Assembly: GCF_000986795.1 (NCBI RefSeq)
Contig: NZ_LAYZ01000023.1
Coordinates: 55,711 to 119,710, forward strand
Direction: 5' to 3'
Origin: Salinicoccus sediminis
GTDB taxonomy: Bacteria > Bacillota > Bacilli > Staphylococcales > Salinicoccaceae
DNA: 64,000 nucleotides
A program made the translations under genes and the position numbers. Below the pieces are notes generated by a model, which saw only the letters and a program-made list of their open reading frames with translations, was not told where the DNA came from and searched no databases. Below are positions 1 through 9,564 of the stretch, one piece after another; position 1 is the first letter of the stretch, and each line of letters starts with the position of its first letter.

Positions 1-1
1 A

Positions 2-1375
2 ACAACATTGAGTGCCATCACATATATGTCCACACCGGAGCAGGCGTTCCTCTCCGACTGGTCATATGCGGCAGGCAACATCGCAATCTTCGCAATCATC
101 CCGATACTGATCTACTTCTATATCCCGTTTTTCAGGAAATTGAATGTGACCAGCGCGTATGAATATCTGGAAGCACGTTTCGGGATATCACTCAGGACGG
201 TCGGAAGTATCCTGTTCATACTCTTCCATATCGGCCGGATTGCGATCGTCGTCTACCTTCCGACACTTGCCATCACGTCCGTTTCCGATATCAATCCGAT
301 GCTCGTCGCATCCGTTGTCGGACTGCTCTGCATCATCTACACATTTCTCGGCGGAATCGAAGGTGTCATATGGAGTGATGTCATACAGGGCATCATCCTG
401 CTCGGCGGCGCAGTGCTCATACTGATCCTCGGAATCACATATATCGACGGTGGATTTGGCACGCTTGTCGAGGATGCGATGCGGGATGACAAACTGATCA
501 CAACGCAGAACTTCCAGTTCGGAACTGCCGCTGCAGCGATACCGATCATCTTCATCGGATCGATATTCAACAATCTGCACCAGTACACAGCGAGTCAGGA
601 TGTCGTACAGAGATACCAGACGACAAGCTCACTGAAAGAGACGAGCAAGTCACTGTGGACAAACGGTGCACTCGCTCTGATCACCATTCCTATCTTCTAT
701 GGTATGGGGACAGTGCTCTACAGCTACTTTAATGACATGGGTGGGCTTCCGGAATCCGTCAATACATCAGCAATCGTGCCCTATTTCATCGTGACCACAC
801 TGCCTGCAGGCGTGGCGGGACTTCTGATCGCTGCCATATTCGCTGCGGCGCAGTCGACCATTTCATCCAGTCTCAACAGTATTTCAGCTTGTGTCGTCAC
901 TGACTTCAAGGGACGTTTCATCGGCAAGAACCAGGCAGTGGATGTAAAACTTGCAAGATGGGCAATCATTCTCTCCGGTGTACTCGGCATGTCCGCCGCC
1001 CTCTTCCTCGTATCCACCAACAGGGAAGAGACATGGAATCTGTTCCTCAGCATCACAGGCCTGTTCGGAGTACCGATTGCCGCAGTGTTCGCACTCGGCA
1101 TATTCACAAAACGTGCCAATACAAAAGGTGTCTGGGTCGGACTCATCGGAGCCGCAATCGCTTCATACTTCATCGGACAGACAAACATGACACCGTTTGC
1201 CGTAAGTACATTCGCATTCCTCATCTCATTCGCACTCGGATATGTTGCGAGCCTTATGTTCTCTGCATCACCGAAAAACATCAAAGGCCTCACGATCTAC
1301 ACACGAAATGATGAGTATGCAAAAGAAGAAAAAGAAATCGAAGAGAATATGACAGTCAACGTGGAGAACACATAA
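2..1375 (+). CDS. Sodium:solute symporter (SSS family), N-terminus outside window
   Basis: This membrane carrier couples uptake of a small solute to sodium. The reading frame is open from the first bases of the window, and the TTG at position 8 is probably an internal leucine. The visible protein starts in the SAITYMSTP segment, which lies about 60 residues into family members, so the true start is upstream. About 455 residues and ten or more hydrophobic segments remain. The SSS motif region (AAQSTISSSLNSIS, near residue 285) is present, and the C-terminus is charged. Substrate cannot be assigned; NanT-like or other SSS carriers are possible. A strong hairpin terminator follows immediately. 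Confidence 0.85.
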   Translation, partial: TTLSAITYMSTPEQAFLSDWSYAAGNIAIFAIIPILIYFYIPFFRKLNVTSAYEYLEARFGISLRTVGSILFILFHIGRIAIVVYLPTLAITSVSDINPMLVASVVGLLCIIYTFLGGIEGVIWSDVIQGIILLGGAVLILILGITYIDGGFGTLVEDAMRDDKLITTQNFQFGTAAAAIPIIFIGSIFNNLHQYTASQDVVQRYQTTSSLKETSKSLWTNGALALITIPIFYGMGTVLYSYFNDMGGLPESVNTSAIVPYFIVTTLPAGVAGLLIAAIFAAAQSTISSSLNSISACVVTDFKGRFIGKNQAVDVKLARWAIILSGVLGMSAALFLVSTNREETWNLFLSITGLFGVPIAAVFALGIFTKRANTKGVWVGLIGAAIASYFIGQTNMTPFAVSTFAFLISFALGYVASLMFSASPKNIKGLTIYTRNDEYAKEEKEIEENMTVNVENT

Positions 1376-1385
1376 TCAAGAGCAG

Positions 1386-1425
1386 GAAGCCGCCTACCGG
1401 GCCGACCGGTAAGCGGCTTCTTTTT
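1386..1425 (+). terminator. Rho-independent terminator after the symporter gene
   Basis: A 15-base stem (GAAGCCGCCTACCGG paired with CCGGTAAGCGGCTTC, one wobble or mismatch) with a 5-base loop is followed by five T residues. It lies 10 bases after the stop codon. Confidence 0.9.
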
Positions 1426-1520
1426 CTCAAAAATGAGGATCAGCTGCGAATCTGTTCGCTTTATCCAGTCAGCTGTAAATTGTTAAAATGGAAATGAAAA
1501 GATGTGAAAGGGATGATTCC

Positions 1521-2054
1521 ATGGCTTCAGACCGCAAAGTGGTCCTGTTCATTGCAGCAACGCTCGATGGCTATATCGCAACGACTGATGATTCATTGGA
1601 ATGGCTGTTCAAAGTGGAAGGTGAAGGGGATAACGGCACGTCAGAATTCTATGATACGGTGGACACTGTCATCATGGGCAGGCGCACCTACGACTGGCTG
1701 CTCGATCAGGAGATAGAGGAATTCCCGTACAAGGACCGCGACTGCTATGTCTACACAAGGTCCGATATGCCGGACAATGAAGATGTGAAGTTCATAAATG
1801 GACAGACAAGCGAACTGATCCATTCACTGAAGGAAAAAGAAGGCAGGAATATTTGGATCATGGGCGGTGGCGAACTGATCCATGAATACCTGCAGCAGGG
1901 GCTGGTTGATGAAATCACGGTCACAGTGGCGCCAGTCATTCTTGGTGACGGCATCCCTCTGTTCAGGAGCGGGGACTATCATCATGAACTCGAATTCAAA
2001 GGCTCCAGGGAATTCAACCAGTTTGTAGAACTGAACTATACAGTCAAAAAGTAG
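1521..2054 (+). CDS. Dihydrofolate reductase family protein (RibD C-terminal-like)
   Basis: A 177-residue protein of the RibD C-terminal/DHFR-like reductase fold. It shows the N-terminal strand and loop VVLFIAATLDGYIA, the VIMGRRTYDWLL helix near residue 50 and the IWIMGGGELIHEYL nucleotide-binding segment near residue 110. These are the usual marks of YyaP/YwjB-type proteins. An ATG 33 bases earlier is open, but the start at 1521 has AAAGGG eight bases upstream and begins at the conserved region, so it was chosen. Substrate is unknown. The gene is monocistronic, with hairpins on both sides. Confidence 0.85.
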   Translation: MASDRKVVLFIAATLDGYIATTDDSLEWLFKVEGEGDNGTSEFYDTVDTVIMGRRTYDWLLDQEIEEFPYKDRDCYVYTRSDMPDNEDVKFINGQTSELIHSLKEKEGRNIWIMGGGELIHEYLQQGLVDEITVTVAPVILGDGIPLFRSGDYHHELEFKGSREFNQFVELNYTVKK

Positions 2055-2062
2055 CGGGATAA

Positions 2063-2091
2063 AAAAATCCAAGGGGGATCCTTGGATTTTT
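2063..2091. terminator. Bidirectional terminator between convergent genes
   Basis: A 12-base perfect stem (AAAAATCCAAGG with its complement) around a 5-base loop has A-run and T-run on opposite sides, so it can end transcription both ways. Its right edge overlaps the stop codon of the dus gene. Confidence 0.85.
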
Positions 2092-3061
2092 ACTGTACAA
2101 TCATATTTTCTGAAAAGCTTTTGAGCAGTCCGCGCGCTTCATCTGTCGATTTCGTATTCATGAGCGCATTCCTTAACTGCCCCGCCCCGCGGAAGCCTTT
2201 GATATATATTTTAAAGAACCGGTGGAGCTGGGTGTAGTTCCGTAGTCCGAGTTCTGAATACTTGTCGTGAAGATCCAGGTGCATTCTCAGAAGATCGAGC
2301 AGCTCCTCACTCGTGTGCTCTTTTTGTTCATGTTCGAATGCGAATGGATTTTTAAATATCCCGCGTCCGATCATCACACCATCCACACCGTATTTTTCAA
2401 CAAGTTCCATGCCTGTCTGGCGGTCCGGGATATCCCCGTTGATCGTGAGCAGCGTATCCGGCGCCACTTCGTCACGGAGCTGCTTTATCGCGGCGATCAG
2501 TTCCCAGTGTGCATCAAACTTGCTCATTTCCCTGCGTGTACGCAAGTGTATCGAAAGGTTCGCGATATCCTGCTCCAGAACGTGTCTCAGCCAGTCATGC
2601 CATTCTTCGATTTCAGTATAGCCGAGCCGCGTCTTCACACTGACCGGCAGACCGCCGGCCTTGGCCGCCTGTATCAGTTCAGCTGCAACTTCAGGCCTCA
2701 GAATCAGCCCGCTGCCCTTGCCGTCTCCGGCAACATTCGGCACCGGACAGCCCATATTGAGGTCGATGCCTTTAAATCCCCGATTCGCCATGCCGATGCT
2801 CATCTCGCGGAAATGTTCAGGTTTGTCCCCCCATATATGTGCAACTATGGGCTGTTCATCCTCTGTGAAAGTCAGCCGGCCGCGCAGACTGTGTATGCCT
2901 TCAGGATGGCAATAGCTGTCCGAATTCGTAAATTCTGTGAAAAACACATCCGGTTCCGCCGCTTCCGCCACCACATGACGGAACACGACATCCGTCACAT
3001 CCTCCATCGGTGCAAGCACAAAAAAAGGCCGCGGCAATTCCTGCCAAAAATTCTCTTTCAT
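2090..3061 (-). CDS. tRNA-dihydrouridine synthase
   Basis: A flavoenzyme that reduces uridine to dihydrouridine in tRNA. The 323-residue TIM-barrel protein has the FMN-barrel start [12 protein letters not shown], the catalytic cysteine in NMGCPVPN (about Cys105), the KTRLGY strand and the late [13 protein letters not shown] phosphate-binding segment, all typical of the Dus family. The start at 3061 has GGGAGAGG nine bases upstream; a longer in-frame ATG at 3103 lacks a good ribosome site and was rejected. It is a Dus-type enzyme, but the exact subfamily (DusB or DusC-like) is not decided here. Confidence 0.92.
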   Translation of the reverse strand: MKENFWQELPRPFFVLAPMEDVTDVVFRHVVAEAAEPDVFFTEFTNSDSYCHPEGIHSLRGRLTFTEDEQPIVAHIWGDKPEHFREMSIGMANRGFKGIDLNMGCPVPNVAGDGKGSGLILRPEVAAELIQAAKAGGLPVSVKTRLGYTEIEEWHDWLRHVLEQDIANLSIHLRTRREMSKFDAHWELIAAIKQLRDEVAPDTLLTINGDIPDRQTGMELVEKYGVDGVMIGRGIFKNPFAFEHEQKEHTSEELLDLLRMHLDLHDKYSELGLRNYTQLHRFFKIYIKGFRGAGQLRNALMNTKSTDEARGLLKSFSENMIVQ

Positions 3062-3130
3062 AACCAAATTCCTCTCCCCGTCATATCCATCCGGTGATTT
3101 CAATCATTATATTTTACCTCAGATGCAAAT

Positions 3131-3160
3131 AAAAATCCAGATTCTGAAATCCGGATTTTC
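3131..3160 (-). terminator. Terminator after the DUF1697 gene
   Basis: Inverted repeat AAAATCC...GGATTTT with an inner GATT/AATC pairing. Read on the minus strand it ends in a T-run, about 25 bases after the stop of the DUF1697 gene. Confidence 0.65.
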
Positions 3161-3183
3161 ATTATTCTATATACCTGTTTTCT

Positions 3184-3720
3184 TTATATCTGCATCAGCT
3201 CATATATCTTACGCACCGTATTCACATTCCTGATGGTCATTTTTTTGTAGATGGTGGTCCCCACCACTTTCGGCAGGCCGCTTTTTGAAAGGTTGGTTTT
3301 GGCCACTGACCACAGGAGGGTTCCCGGAATATATTTCACCGTATCCATATCTTTTCGTACCTTCAGATTTTCGAGTATGGAAGCATCATCGATTTCATTC
3401 CAGAGGAACATGACATCGCTTCTCATTTCCCTGTCATTTTTCCAAGTATCGGGAAGTGCTCCGATAACCTTTCCGATCTCTTCTCTGCTCCGTATCAGTA
3501 CTTTGATGTCCAGATCGAAATCGTCAAGTATCGCTGCTTCCAATTTAGAGGCGAGTCCTGATTCCGTCAGCTTGGCATGCGAAAAAATTATATTGCCCGA
3601 ATTGATATAAGTCACCACATCAGTCATTCCGGCAGTCTCGAATGTCTCCTTGAGCATTTTCATATCTATCTTGTTTTTACCGCCGACATTGATGCCGCGG
3701 AGCAGTGCCACATAGATCAT
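3184..3720 (-). CDS. DUF1697 family protein
   Basis: A 178-residue protein of the DUF1697 family, recognised by its opening MIYVALLRGINVGGKNKI and the YINSGNIIF segment near residue 40. The biochemical role of the family is not known. The start at 3720 is preceded by AGGGGGAA at a spacing of six. It lies 59 bases downstream of rlmCD on the same strand, with no terminator in between, so the two may be co-transcribed. Confidence 0.85.
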   Translation of the reverse strand: MIYVALLRGINVGGKNKIDMKMLKETFETAGMTDVVTYINSGNIIFSHAKLTESGLASKLEAAILDDFDLDIKVLIRSREEIGKVIGALPDTWKNDREMRSDVMFLWNEIDDASILENLKVRKDMDTVKYIPGTLLWSVAKTNLSKSGLPKVVGTTIYKKMTIRNVNTVRKIYELMQI

Positions 3721-3779
3721 ACACGGTTCCCCCTTCGTTTTTGGAGCCTGCACGTCTGGCCTGATTGGACATCGCTTTA

Positions 3780-5141
3780 TTATTTTAATTCCAGTGCTAC
3801 GACGCCCTCCACATGATTCGTCTGTGGGAACATGTCGACCGGCGTGACCGGACTGATGTCATACCCTTGCTCGTTCATATATTTCAGGTCGCGCTGCAGT
3901 GTACTCGGGTTGCAGGATACATAGATGATCTTCTCAGGTCTGACTTCGGCAAGTGCTTCCAAAAACTCAGGATGGCATCCTTTCCTCGGTGGATCGACGA
4001 AGACGACGTCGGGTTTCACTCCCTCTTTGACGAGTTTCTTCATCACTTCCTCCGATTTGCCCAGATGGAACTCGGCATTCTCCGCGCCGTTCAATCTGGC
4101 ATTTTCCCGCGCATCCTCCACTGCGGAATCAACAACTTCTATACCGATGATCTTCCCTGCATGGTCTGTTGCCGACAGCCCGATCGTTCCGATGCCGCAA
4201 TACGTATCGATGATGATCTCGTCACCTTTCAGATCGGCCGCTTCCAGTGCTTTCCGGTAAAGTTTCTCCGTCTGTTCATGATTCACCTGATAGAAGGATC
4301 TCGCCCTGATCCGGAACTTTTTCCCGAGCAGTGTATCTGTGATGTAGTCCTCTCCGTAGAGGACGTCCGTCCTGTCACCGAATATCACGTTCGTCTTTTC
4401 CGGGTTGATGTTCTGGACGATGCTTGTGACCATCGGGAACGTTCCGATGATGGCTTTGTTGATGTCGGTGAAGACATTTTTCCTGCCGTTGGTCACGAAT
4501 GCGACCTGCACTTCCGAGTCATCGTTGTTGGAACGGATGATGACGTGGCGCAGCAACCCCTGATGCATGGCTTCATCATAGACGGACACTTTCTCTTTGT
4601 TGAGCAGTTCTTTTATGAAGACCATCAGATCATTGTGGATCTCCTTTTGGATCAGGCAGTGTTCAATGTCGACGATATCGTGGCTCCTCGGCTTATAGAA
4701 TCCCATCTCCACACTGCCGTTGTTGAATTTCACAGGAATTTGGGATTTGTTGCGGTAGTACATCGGTTCATCCATGCCGACGGCGGGGTTGATGTCTTTA
4801 CCCAGCCCTGCCATACGGTTGATGCTCTTGTCCATCGTCCCTTTCTTGAAGGCAAGCTGCTCCGCATAGTTCAGCGTCTGTATCTGGCACCCGCCGCACT
4901 GATAGTAATACGGACACGGGGGATCTATGCGGTTTGCAGACGGTTTGATGAACCTCTTGACTCTGCCGAAGCCGAATTTCCTATTGGCTTTTATGACTTT
5001 GACTTCAATTTCCTCCCCGACGAGTACGTCGGGCACGAAGATCGGATAGTGGTCCACTTTGACCACTCCCATGCCTTCATGCGTATAGTCCGTCACTGTT
5101 TTTGTATAATATTCATTCTTGGTTACTGCGGTCATATTCAT
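3780..5141 (-). CDS. rlmCD: 23S rRNA (uracil-5-)-methyltransferase, RlmCD type
   Basis: SAM-dependent enzyme that makes 5-methyluridine in 23S rRNA. The 453-residue protein has an N-terminal TRAM domain (about 10-65), the iron-sulfur cluster cysteines Cys76, Cys82, Cys85 and Cys162, a SAM-binding region (DTYCGIGTIGL), the FVDPPRKG motif and the catalytic Cys410 in SCNPST. This is the TrmA/RumA family; in Staphylococcaceae the equivalent gene follows dagK. Here it follows the 5'-nucleotidase gene by five bases. Two close ATGs (5141 and 5135) could both serve as the start. Confidence 0.92.
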   Translation of the reverse strand: MNMTAVTKNEYYTKTVTDYTHEGMGVVKVDHYPIFVPDVLVGEEIEVKVIKANRKFGFGRVKRFIKPSANRIDPPCPYYYQCGGCQIQTLNYAEQLAFKKGTMDKSINRMAGLGKDINPAVGMDEPMYYRNKSQIPVKFNNGSVEMGFYKPRSHDIVDIEHCLIQKEIHNDLMVFIKELLNKEKVSVYDEAMHQGLLRHVIIRSNNDDSEVQVAFVTNGRKNVFTDINKAIIGTFPMVTSIVQNINPEKTNVIFGDRTDVLYGEDYITDTLLGKKFRIRARSFYQVNHEQTEKLYRKALEAADLKGDEIIIDTYCGIGTIGLSATDHAGKIIGIEVVDSAVEDARENARLNGAENAEFHLGKSEEVMKKLVKEGVKPDVVFVDPPRKGCHPEFLEALAEVRPEKIIYVSCNPSTLQRDLKYMNEQGYDISPVTPVDMFPQTNHVEGVVALELK

Positions 5142-5146
5142 CCCTC

Positions 5147-6928
5147 TTACTCCAGATTGATTTCATAGTGGCTGAAGCCGTTTTCCGTTTCCTTCACATG
5201 CTTGATCGGCTGGCCTTTCATTATATAATCCTTCGCCTTTGTCGCTGTGTCCATCCTGTATATGCCCCGAGGCAGAATCCTCATGGGGTCACGCAGTTCA
5301 AACTGCGGGCCGCTCCTCATGTAATCGATGACGATGTCGCGCACACTGGCCTTTGATTCGTGCAGTATTTCAGCATCCCGCAAAAAAGGTGTATAGGATA
5401 CGCGGTAATTGTTGGCGGGGACGATGAATTCATCATCATCCTCGACCCCCCTGCCCATATACTTCACTTCAAACACCCGCCGCGAGTCATTGATCTGTTT
5501 GGCTGTACTATCATACTTGGGCGGATGGGTAATGTCAAAGGCATAATCGAGGTCAAAGAACGTATCATAGTTATAACCGGGGAAGCCGTCCCTGGAACGG
5601 TTCGACCTCAATAAAAACCCGTCCCCGTCCGGAATGATGAACTGCGATGCACTCCACTCCAGCCATTCCCTGAGCGTGGTCCCGTCAATTTTGATGATGA
5701 TCAGGGCATTTGCATGCTTGTACAGATCGATCGCTTCCGCCAATGTCACCGGCCCTGCTTCAAGCACTGTAAAGTCATGAGGGCCGTCCCGCCCCGCTTT
5801 GACAGCGGCATTGAAGCCGAGGACCGGCAGGTTTTCAAGCTCACCGGTTTCAATCAATCTTTTTGTATATGCTTTACCCGCTTCCGCCACCACCTGGACT
5901 GCTTTTGAAGGGAACAGTCTCGAGAAATAAGTATGCCAGGTGCTGTCGATCTCTCCGATGGGCGTAGACAGGTACTCCAGCACCTTTTTGTGGAAAGGTT
6001 CATATTTATCGGTGAGGCGTGGGTCCAACTGTGTTTCTTGAGTATCGATCAGGCAGGCCGACCGGTGCCTGATCTGCCAGCCCTCCGCTGTCCTTTCGAC
6101 TTCAAAACTGAGCTTTCCGGCATGACTTCCGTACACGCCGGGCTGGACCATCGGTTTGTTGTTGATTGTCCCTCTTTTGAAATCGATGGTGCCGATCGAT
6201 ACATCAAAGTCCCTGTCCGGAAAGAATTCATGTGTGTGACCGAACACGATGCCGTCCACATCCCGGATCATGGTCATCAGGAGCGTCTGGTTCTCACCGT
6301 ATTTTTTCAAGTGGTCCGGATTTTTACTCAGGCCGGAATGCGAAAGGAGTATTGTGAGATCGGCGCCGGCCGCTTTCATCTCGGCGGCTGTTTTTTCCAC
6401 CGTCGTCCGCATATCCGAAACATTGAGCCGGCCTTCCAGATGGAACGCATCCCACTTCAGGATCTGTGTCGGCACGACGCTCAGGAAGCCGATCTTTATC
6501 ATCCCCTCGGGCGTCTCCTTCTCAAGGATTGTATAGGGCAGTACCCGTTCCTTCAAGGGATGATCCATGAAATCCACATTGGAGTTTATGATTACAGGTC
6601 TGAGGCCCCCGTAGACAGAATGGAGGTAATCCAGTCCGAAGTTGAATTCATGATTGCCGATGCCGATTACGTCGTAAGTATCATTTATAATCCGGGGCAG
6701 GAGCCGGTGGCCATGACCTGCTTCAAAGTCATAATCGTTCCAGACGTCGCCCTGCAGAATGTCACCGTTATCGACAGTCAGGACCATCTCATCGGGACGC
6801 GCCTCCCTGTAGCGGTCGATATAGGATTTAATATGGAGAAGACTTGTATTTTTCTCTTTGCCGCTGAAATAGTCATATGGATAGACGGCGCCATGGACAT
6901 CCGTCGTAGCGAATACTGTCAGCTTCAT
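5147..6928 (-). CDS. 5'-nucleotidase / cyclic-nucleotide phosphodiesterase family metallophosphatase
   Basis: A 593-residue two-domain enzyme of the UshA/YfkN class that removes phosphate from nucleotides. The N-terminal metallophosphatase domain shows the metal ligands in order: TTDVHG (Asp10, His12), DNGDILQG, GNHEFNFG, LLSHSG and GHTHE. The second half is the 5'-nucleotidase C-terminal substrate-binding domain. No signal peptide or wall anchor is visible, so it is probably cytoplasmic, unlike most secreted relatives. The start at 6928 has GAGG six bases upstream; the longer in-frame start at 6991 lacks one. It lies five bases before rlmCD, so the two form an operon. Confidence 0.88.
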   Translation of the reverse strand: MKLTVFATTDVHGAVYPYDYFSGKEKNTSLLHIKSYIDRYREARPDEMVLTVDNGDILQGDVWNDYDFEAGHGHRLLPRIINDTYDVIGIGNHEFNFGLDYLHSVYGGLRPVIINSNVDFMDHPLKERVLPYTILEKETPEGMIKIGFLSVVPTQILKWDAFHLEGRLNVSDMRTTVEKTAAEMKAAGADLTILLSHSGLSKNPDHLKKYGENQTLLMTMIRDVDGIVFGHTHEFFPDRDFDVSIGTIDFKRGTINNKPMVQPGVYGSHAGKLSFEVERTAEGWQIRHRSACLIDTQETQLDPRLTDKYEPFHKKVLEYLSTPIGEIDSTWHTYFSRLFPSKAVQVVAEAGKAYTKRLIETGELENLPVLGFNAAVKAGRDGPHDFTVLEAGPVTLAEAIDLYKHANALIIIKIDGTTLREWLEWSASQFIIPDGDGFLLRSNRSRDGFPGYNYDTFFDLDYAFDITHPPKYDSTAKQINDSRRVFEVKYMGRGVEDDDEFIVPANNYRVSYTPFLRDAEILHESKASVRDIVIDYMRSGPQFELRDPMRILPRGIYRMDTATKAKDYIMKGQPIKHVKETENGFSHYEINLE

Positions 6929-7042
6929 AATGCACCTCGAAAATGTAGTAGTTCCCATTATATCAGATAGGGAAGTATATAGGCATACCATCCCCGATAA
7001 CGGGTATAGACCAAATGATCAAAACTGAAAGTGGTGAGCTAT

Positions 7043-7828
7043 TTGTATAAGGATCTGTTTGGCAGGACCGCAGTGGTGACCGGCGGCTCAAGCGGTATCG
7101 GAAAGGCGGTTGTTGAACGTTTTGCCGATGAAGGCATGAATGTGATGTTTTCGTATCACAGTGACAGTGAATCGGCGGATAGGATAGTGGATTCCCTCGA
7201 TGCTGACAGGGTCAGAACGATGAAGTGTGACGTAACTGAAGAGGAGGAAGTGATTGCCCTAATCAGAGAGACAATAGGACATTTCGGCGGTGTCGATATC
7301 ATGGTCAACAATGCCGGCATCCAGGCCGATGTGCCGAGCCATGAACTGTCAGTCGACGATTTCGACAAGGTGATCAGTACAAATCTGCGCGGTGTCTTCA
7401 TCGGTTCCAAAGAAGTGATCAGACATTTCCTGGATACCGGCAGGAAAGGCAGCATCATCAACATATCAAGTGTCCATGAAATCATCCCGTGGCCCCATTA
7501 TGCGCATTACACTGCAAGCAAGGGCGGTGTGAAAATGCTGACCCAGACGCTCGCCCTCGAATATTCAAGGCTCGGCATCCGGGTAAACAACATTGCACCG
7601 GGCAGCGTCAACACACCGATCAACGAAGATTTCTTCTCCAATCCCGAAGAAAAGAAAGGGGCGGATGATTTCGTGCCGATGGGATTCGTCGCAGAACCCG
7701 AGCACATTTCCAGCATCGCGGCATTCATGGCATCTGATGAATCAGTCTATATCACCGGCCAGTCCATTGTCGCTGACGGCGGACTGAGCCTGTATCCTTC
7801 CCACCGCAACCCGGAACATGATGGATAG
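7043..7828 (+). CDS. SDR family oxidoreductase, glucose 1-dehydrogenase-like
   Basis: A short-chain dehydrogenase of 261 residues. It has the cofactor loop TGGSSGIG (13-20), NNAG (89-92), active-site Ser142/143 with Tyr156 and Lys160 (YTASK), and a C-terminus similar to Bacillus spore glucose 1-dehydrogenase. I chose the TTG start at 7043 because the product then begins MYKDLFGRTAVVTGG, matching the known glucose dehydrogenase start MYKDL, and GTGGTGAG lies five bases upstream. A GTG at 7031 is the alternative. The substrate may be glucose or another polyol. Confidence 0.85.
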   Translation: MYKDLFGRTAVVTGGSSGIGKAVVERFADEGMNVMFSYHSDSESADRIVDSLDADRVRTMKCDVTEEEEVIALIRETIGHFGGVDIMVNNAGIQADVPSHELSVDDFDKVISTNLRGVFIGSKEVIRHFLDTGRKGSIINISSVHEIIPWPHYAHYTASKGGVKMLTQTLALEYSRLGIRVNNIAPGSVNTPINEDFFSNPEEKKGADDFVPMGFVAEPEHISSIAAFMASDESVYITGQSIVADGGLSLYPSHRNPEHDG

Positions 7829-7919
7829 AATGATATTGTAAAAAGTATTTTCGGTGTTCAGACTGAAGGTGCTTTATCAATTTCTTTTATTTTCTTTTTT
7901 CTTTCTCGCTTTTTCTTTC

Positions 7920-8518
7920 TTATGTTTTTTTTATTTTTGTTTTCCTGTCCTTTTCCTCCTGTATTTTCTGGTCGACTTCATGCATTTCATTCTGATAGTT
8001 CTCTTCTGTGTCTCCGGTGGCGGGCAGGAACGGTGTTTTGTTATGGTCCACCCTTCTGCCGAACCTGATGAGGTTATACATGACCATCCCGTTGTTCGGC
8101 ATGCCGTTCAGTGTCTTCATCGGAATTGCATCAAACAGCACGTAATAGAATGCATAGAATATGAAACGGTTCCAGAAAGTATCATGCTCCGCCATATAAC
8201 CATTGGCGAGCAGCGCATTTATTATGACACCGACGATGACATTGGCCATGATCGGACTGGTATACAAAAAGATGTGTCCATATTTTCCGTTCCATTTCAT
8301 GCTGTCATAGGAAAACCAGCTGTACAGCTGGTAATACCTGCGCATAGCAAATATGCCTATCTTGAACAGGCGGGGCATGTCCCCAGGGTAATCCTCGGAT
8401 TTTTTGCACCGAGCAGCATCGCTGCGAACAGATATCCAATTTCCCTGAGCAGCACAATGACCGGCAGTATGAAAAATATTGATATTACGAGAGAAATCAG
8501 TTCGGATATTCCGAACAT
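7920..8518 (-). pseudogene. M50-like membrane protein gene, disrupted by a frameshift
   Basis: Two overlapping frames together spell one protein. The first (8518 to about 8380) gives a hydrophobic helix, then LLREIGYLFAAMLLGAKNPRITLG. The second, in another frame to 7920, continues RLFKIGIFAMRRYYQLYSWFSYDS and ends in a lysine/glutamate-rich tail. A one-base loss near 8380 explains the break. The place of the usual HExxH zinc motif reads REIGY, so the protein would lack the two metal histidines even if repaired. RBS AGGGGTG lies six bases before 8518. An eight-T run at 7925-7932 near the end could be a second slip site, since the next frame is open and Lys-rich. A sequencing error is possible. 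Confidence 0.65.
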
Positions 8519-8610
8519 ATACGACACCCCTGCTCTCCGTATACTTGTGCCCTCTCTGCTGCGATGTATGTCAGTTATATCCCACCCCGCAGCCCAGGTG
8601 AAACCATTAA

Positions 8611-8634
8611 AAAAGATCCCCTGCGGGATCTTTT
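8611..8634 (-). terminator. Terminator after dagK
   Basis: A ten-base perfect stem, AAAAGATCCC with GGGATCTTTT, around a 4-base loop lies four bases after the dagK stop codon. Its minus-strand copy ends in a T-run. Confidence 0.85.
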
Positions 8635-8637
8635 GAC

Positions 8638-9564
8638 TCAATAGCCGTATACATCTTTTTGTATATGTACTTTATAGAATGATTCCGGCACCCTGACTTC
8701 CAGGTGCTCTTTCATATTTTCGAAATGGGCCGGCAGGACGCCACCGAACTCTCCGTCCAGATTGAGCTGCACTTCCTCATATGAGGAGATATGGACATCC
8801 TGGGCTTTGTACACATGAACTTTGGGATGCTTCAGATGTTCGCCCCGTGTGGCCAGGGTCAGTATATGACCGAGTTCCGCAAGGCTTGCCTCCTCTACGA
8901 TGATCAGTGAAAAGTATCCGTCATTGAACTCCGCATCCGGCACCAGTTTGTCAAAACCGCCGATCGAATTGGTCAGTCCCAGCAGGAACAGCATGACCTT
9001 GCCTTCAAAAATATTGCCGTCATAATCGATCCTTACATTGGAGCTTCTGATCTGGGGCAGCATTTCAATCCCCTTGACATAATAGGCAAGCGGTCCGATG
9101 ATTGCCTTCAGTTTACTCGGCGCTTCGTAGGAGACTGCGGTGATCTTGCCGCCCCCGCCGATATTCATGAAATATTTGCTGTTCATCCGCCCCAGGTCGA
9201 TCCGGGCGGTCCTGCCGTCCACGATCGTATCGATCGCATCCAGTATGCCGGACGGGATATGCAGCGCTTTGGCAAAATCGTTCACAGTCCCCGTCGGCAC
9301 GATGCCGAGTGCCGGACGATCCTCAAAACCGGCCATGCCGTTGATCACTTCATTGACCGTACCGTCTCCGCCTGCGGCAACGATGAGGTCAAAGTCCATC
9401 TCACATGCTTTCGCGGCAGCAGAAACCGCATCCCCCTCTCCGGTGGTCGCGTGCGCACTCGTAATATATCCATTCATTTCCAGCCGTTCAAGCACAGCTG
9501 CCAGTGATTCTTTGAATATCTCTCTGCCGGAGGTCGGGTTGTATATGATTCTCGCAGTTTTCAT
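8638..9564 (-). CDS. dagK: Diacylglycerol kinase (soluble, DgkB/DagK type)
   Basis: Phosphorylates diacylglycerol released by lipoteichoic acid synthesis, returning it to phospholipid synthesis. The 308-residue protein has the DAGK catalytic glycine loop GGDGTVNE at about residues 65-72, an early YNPTSG segment, and the C-terminal lipid-kinase beta domain. RBS AGGAG precedes the ATG by six bases. Its start overlaps the stop of a small membrane-protein gene by four bases (ATGA), which implies coupled translation. In related genomes dagK directly follows gatB; here GrpB, the small protein, a surface protein gene and a repeat array come between. Confidence 0.93.
   Translation of the reverse strand: MKTARIIYNPTSGREIFKESLAAVLERLEMNGYITSAHATTGEGDAVSAAAKACEMDFDLIVAAGGDGTVNEVINGMAGFEDRPALGIVPTGTVNDFAKALHIPSGILDAIDTIVDGRTARIDLGRMNSKYFMNIGGGGKITAVSYEAPSKLKAIIGPLAYYVKGIEMLPQIRSSNVRIDYDGNIFEGKVMLFLLGLTNSIGGFDKLVPDAEFNDGYFSLIIVEEASLAELGHILTLATRGEHLKHPKVHVYKAQDVHISSYEEVQLNLDGEFGGVLPAHFENMKEHLEVRVPESFYKVHIQKDVYGY

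Noticed and set aside
3813..5168. 451-residue plus-strand open frame
   Set aside because: It is fully antisense to rlmCD, which has all family motifs; long antisense frames are common at this GC content.
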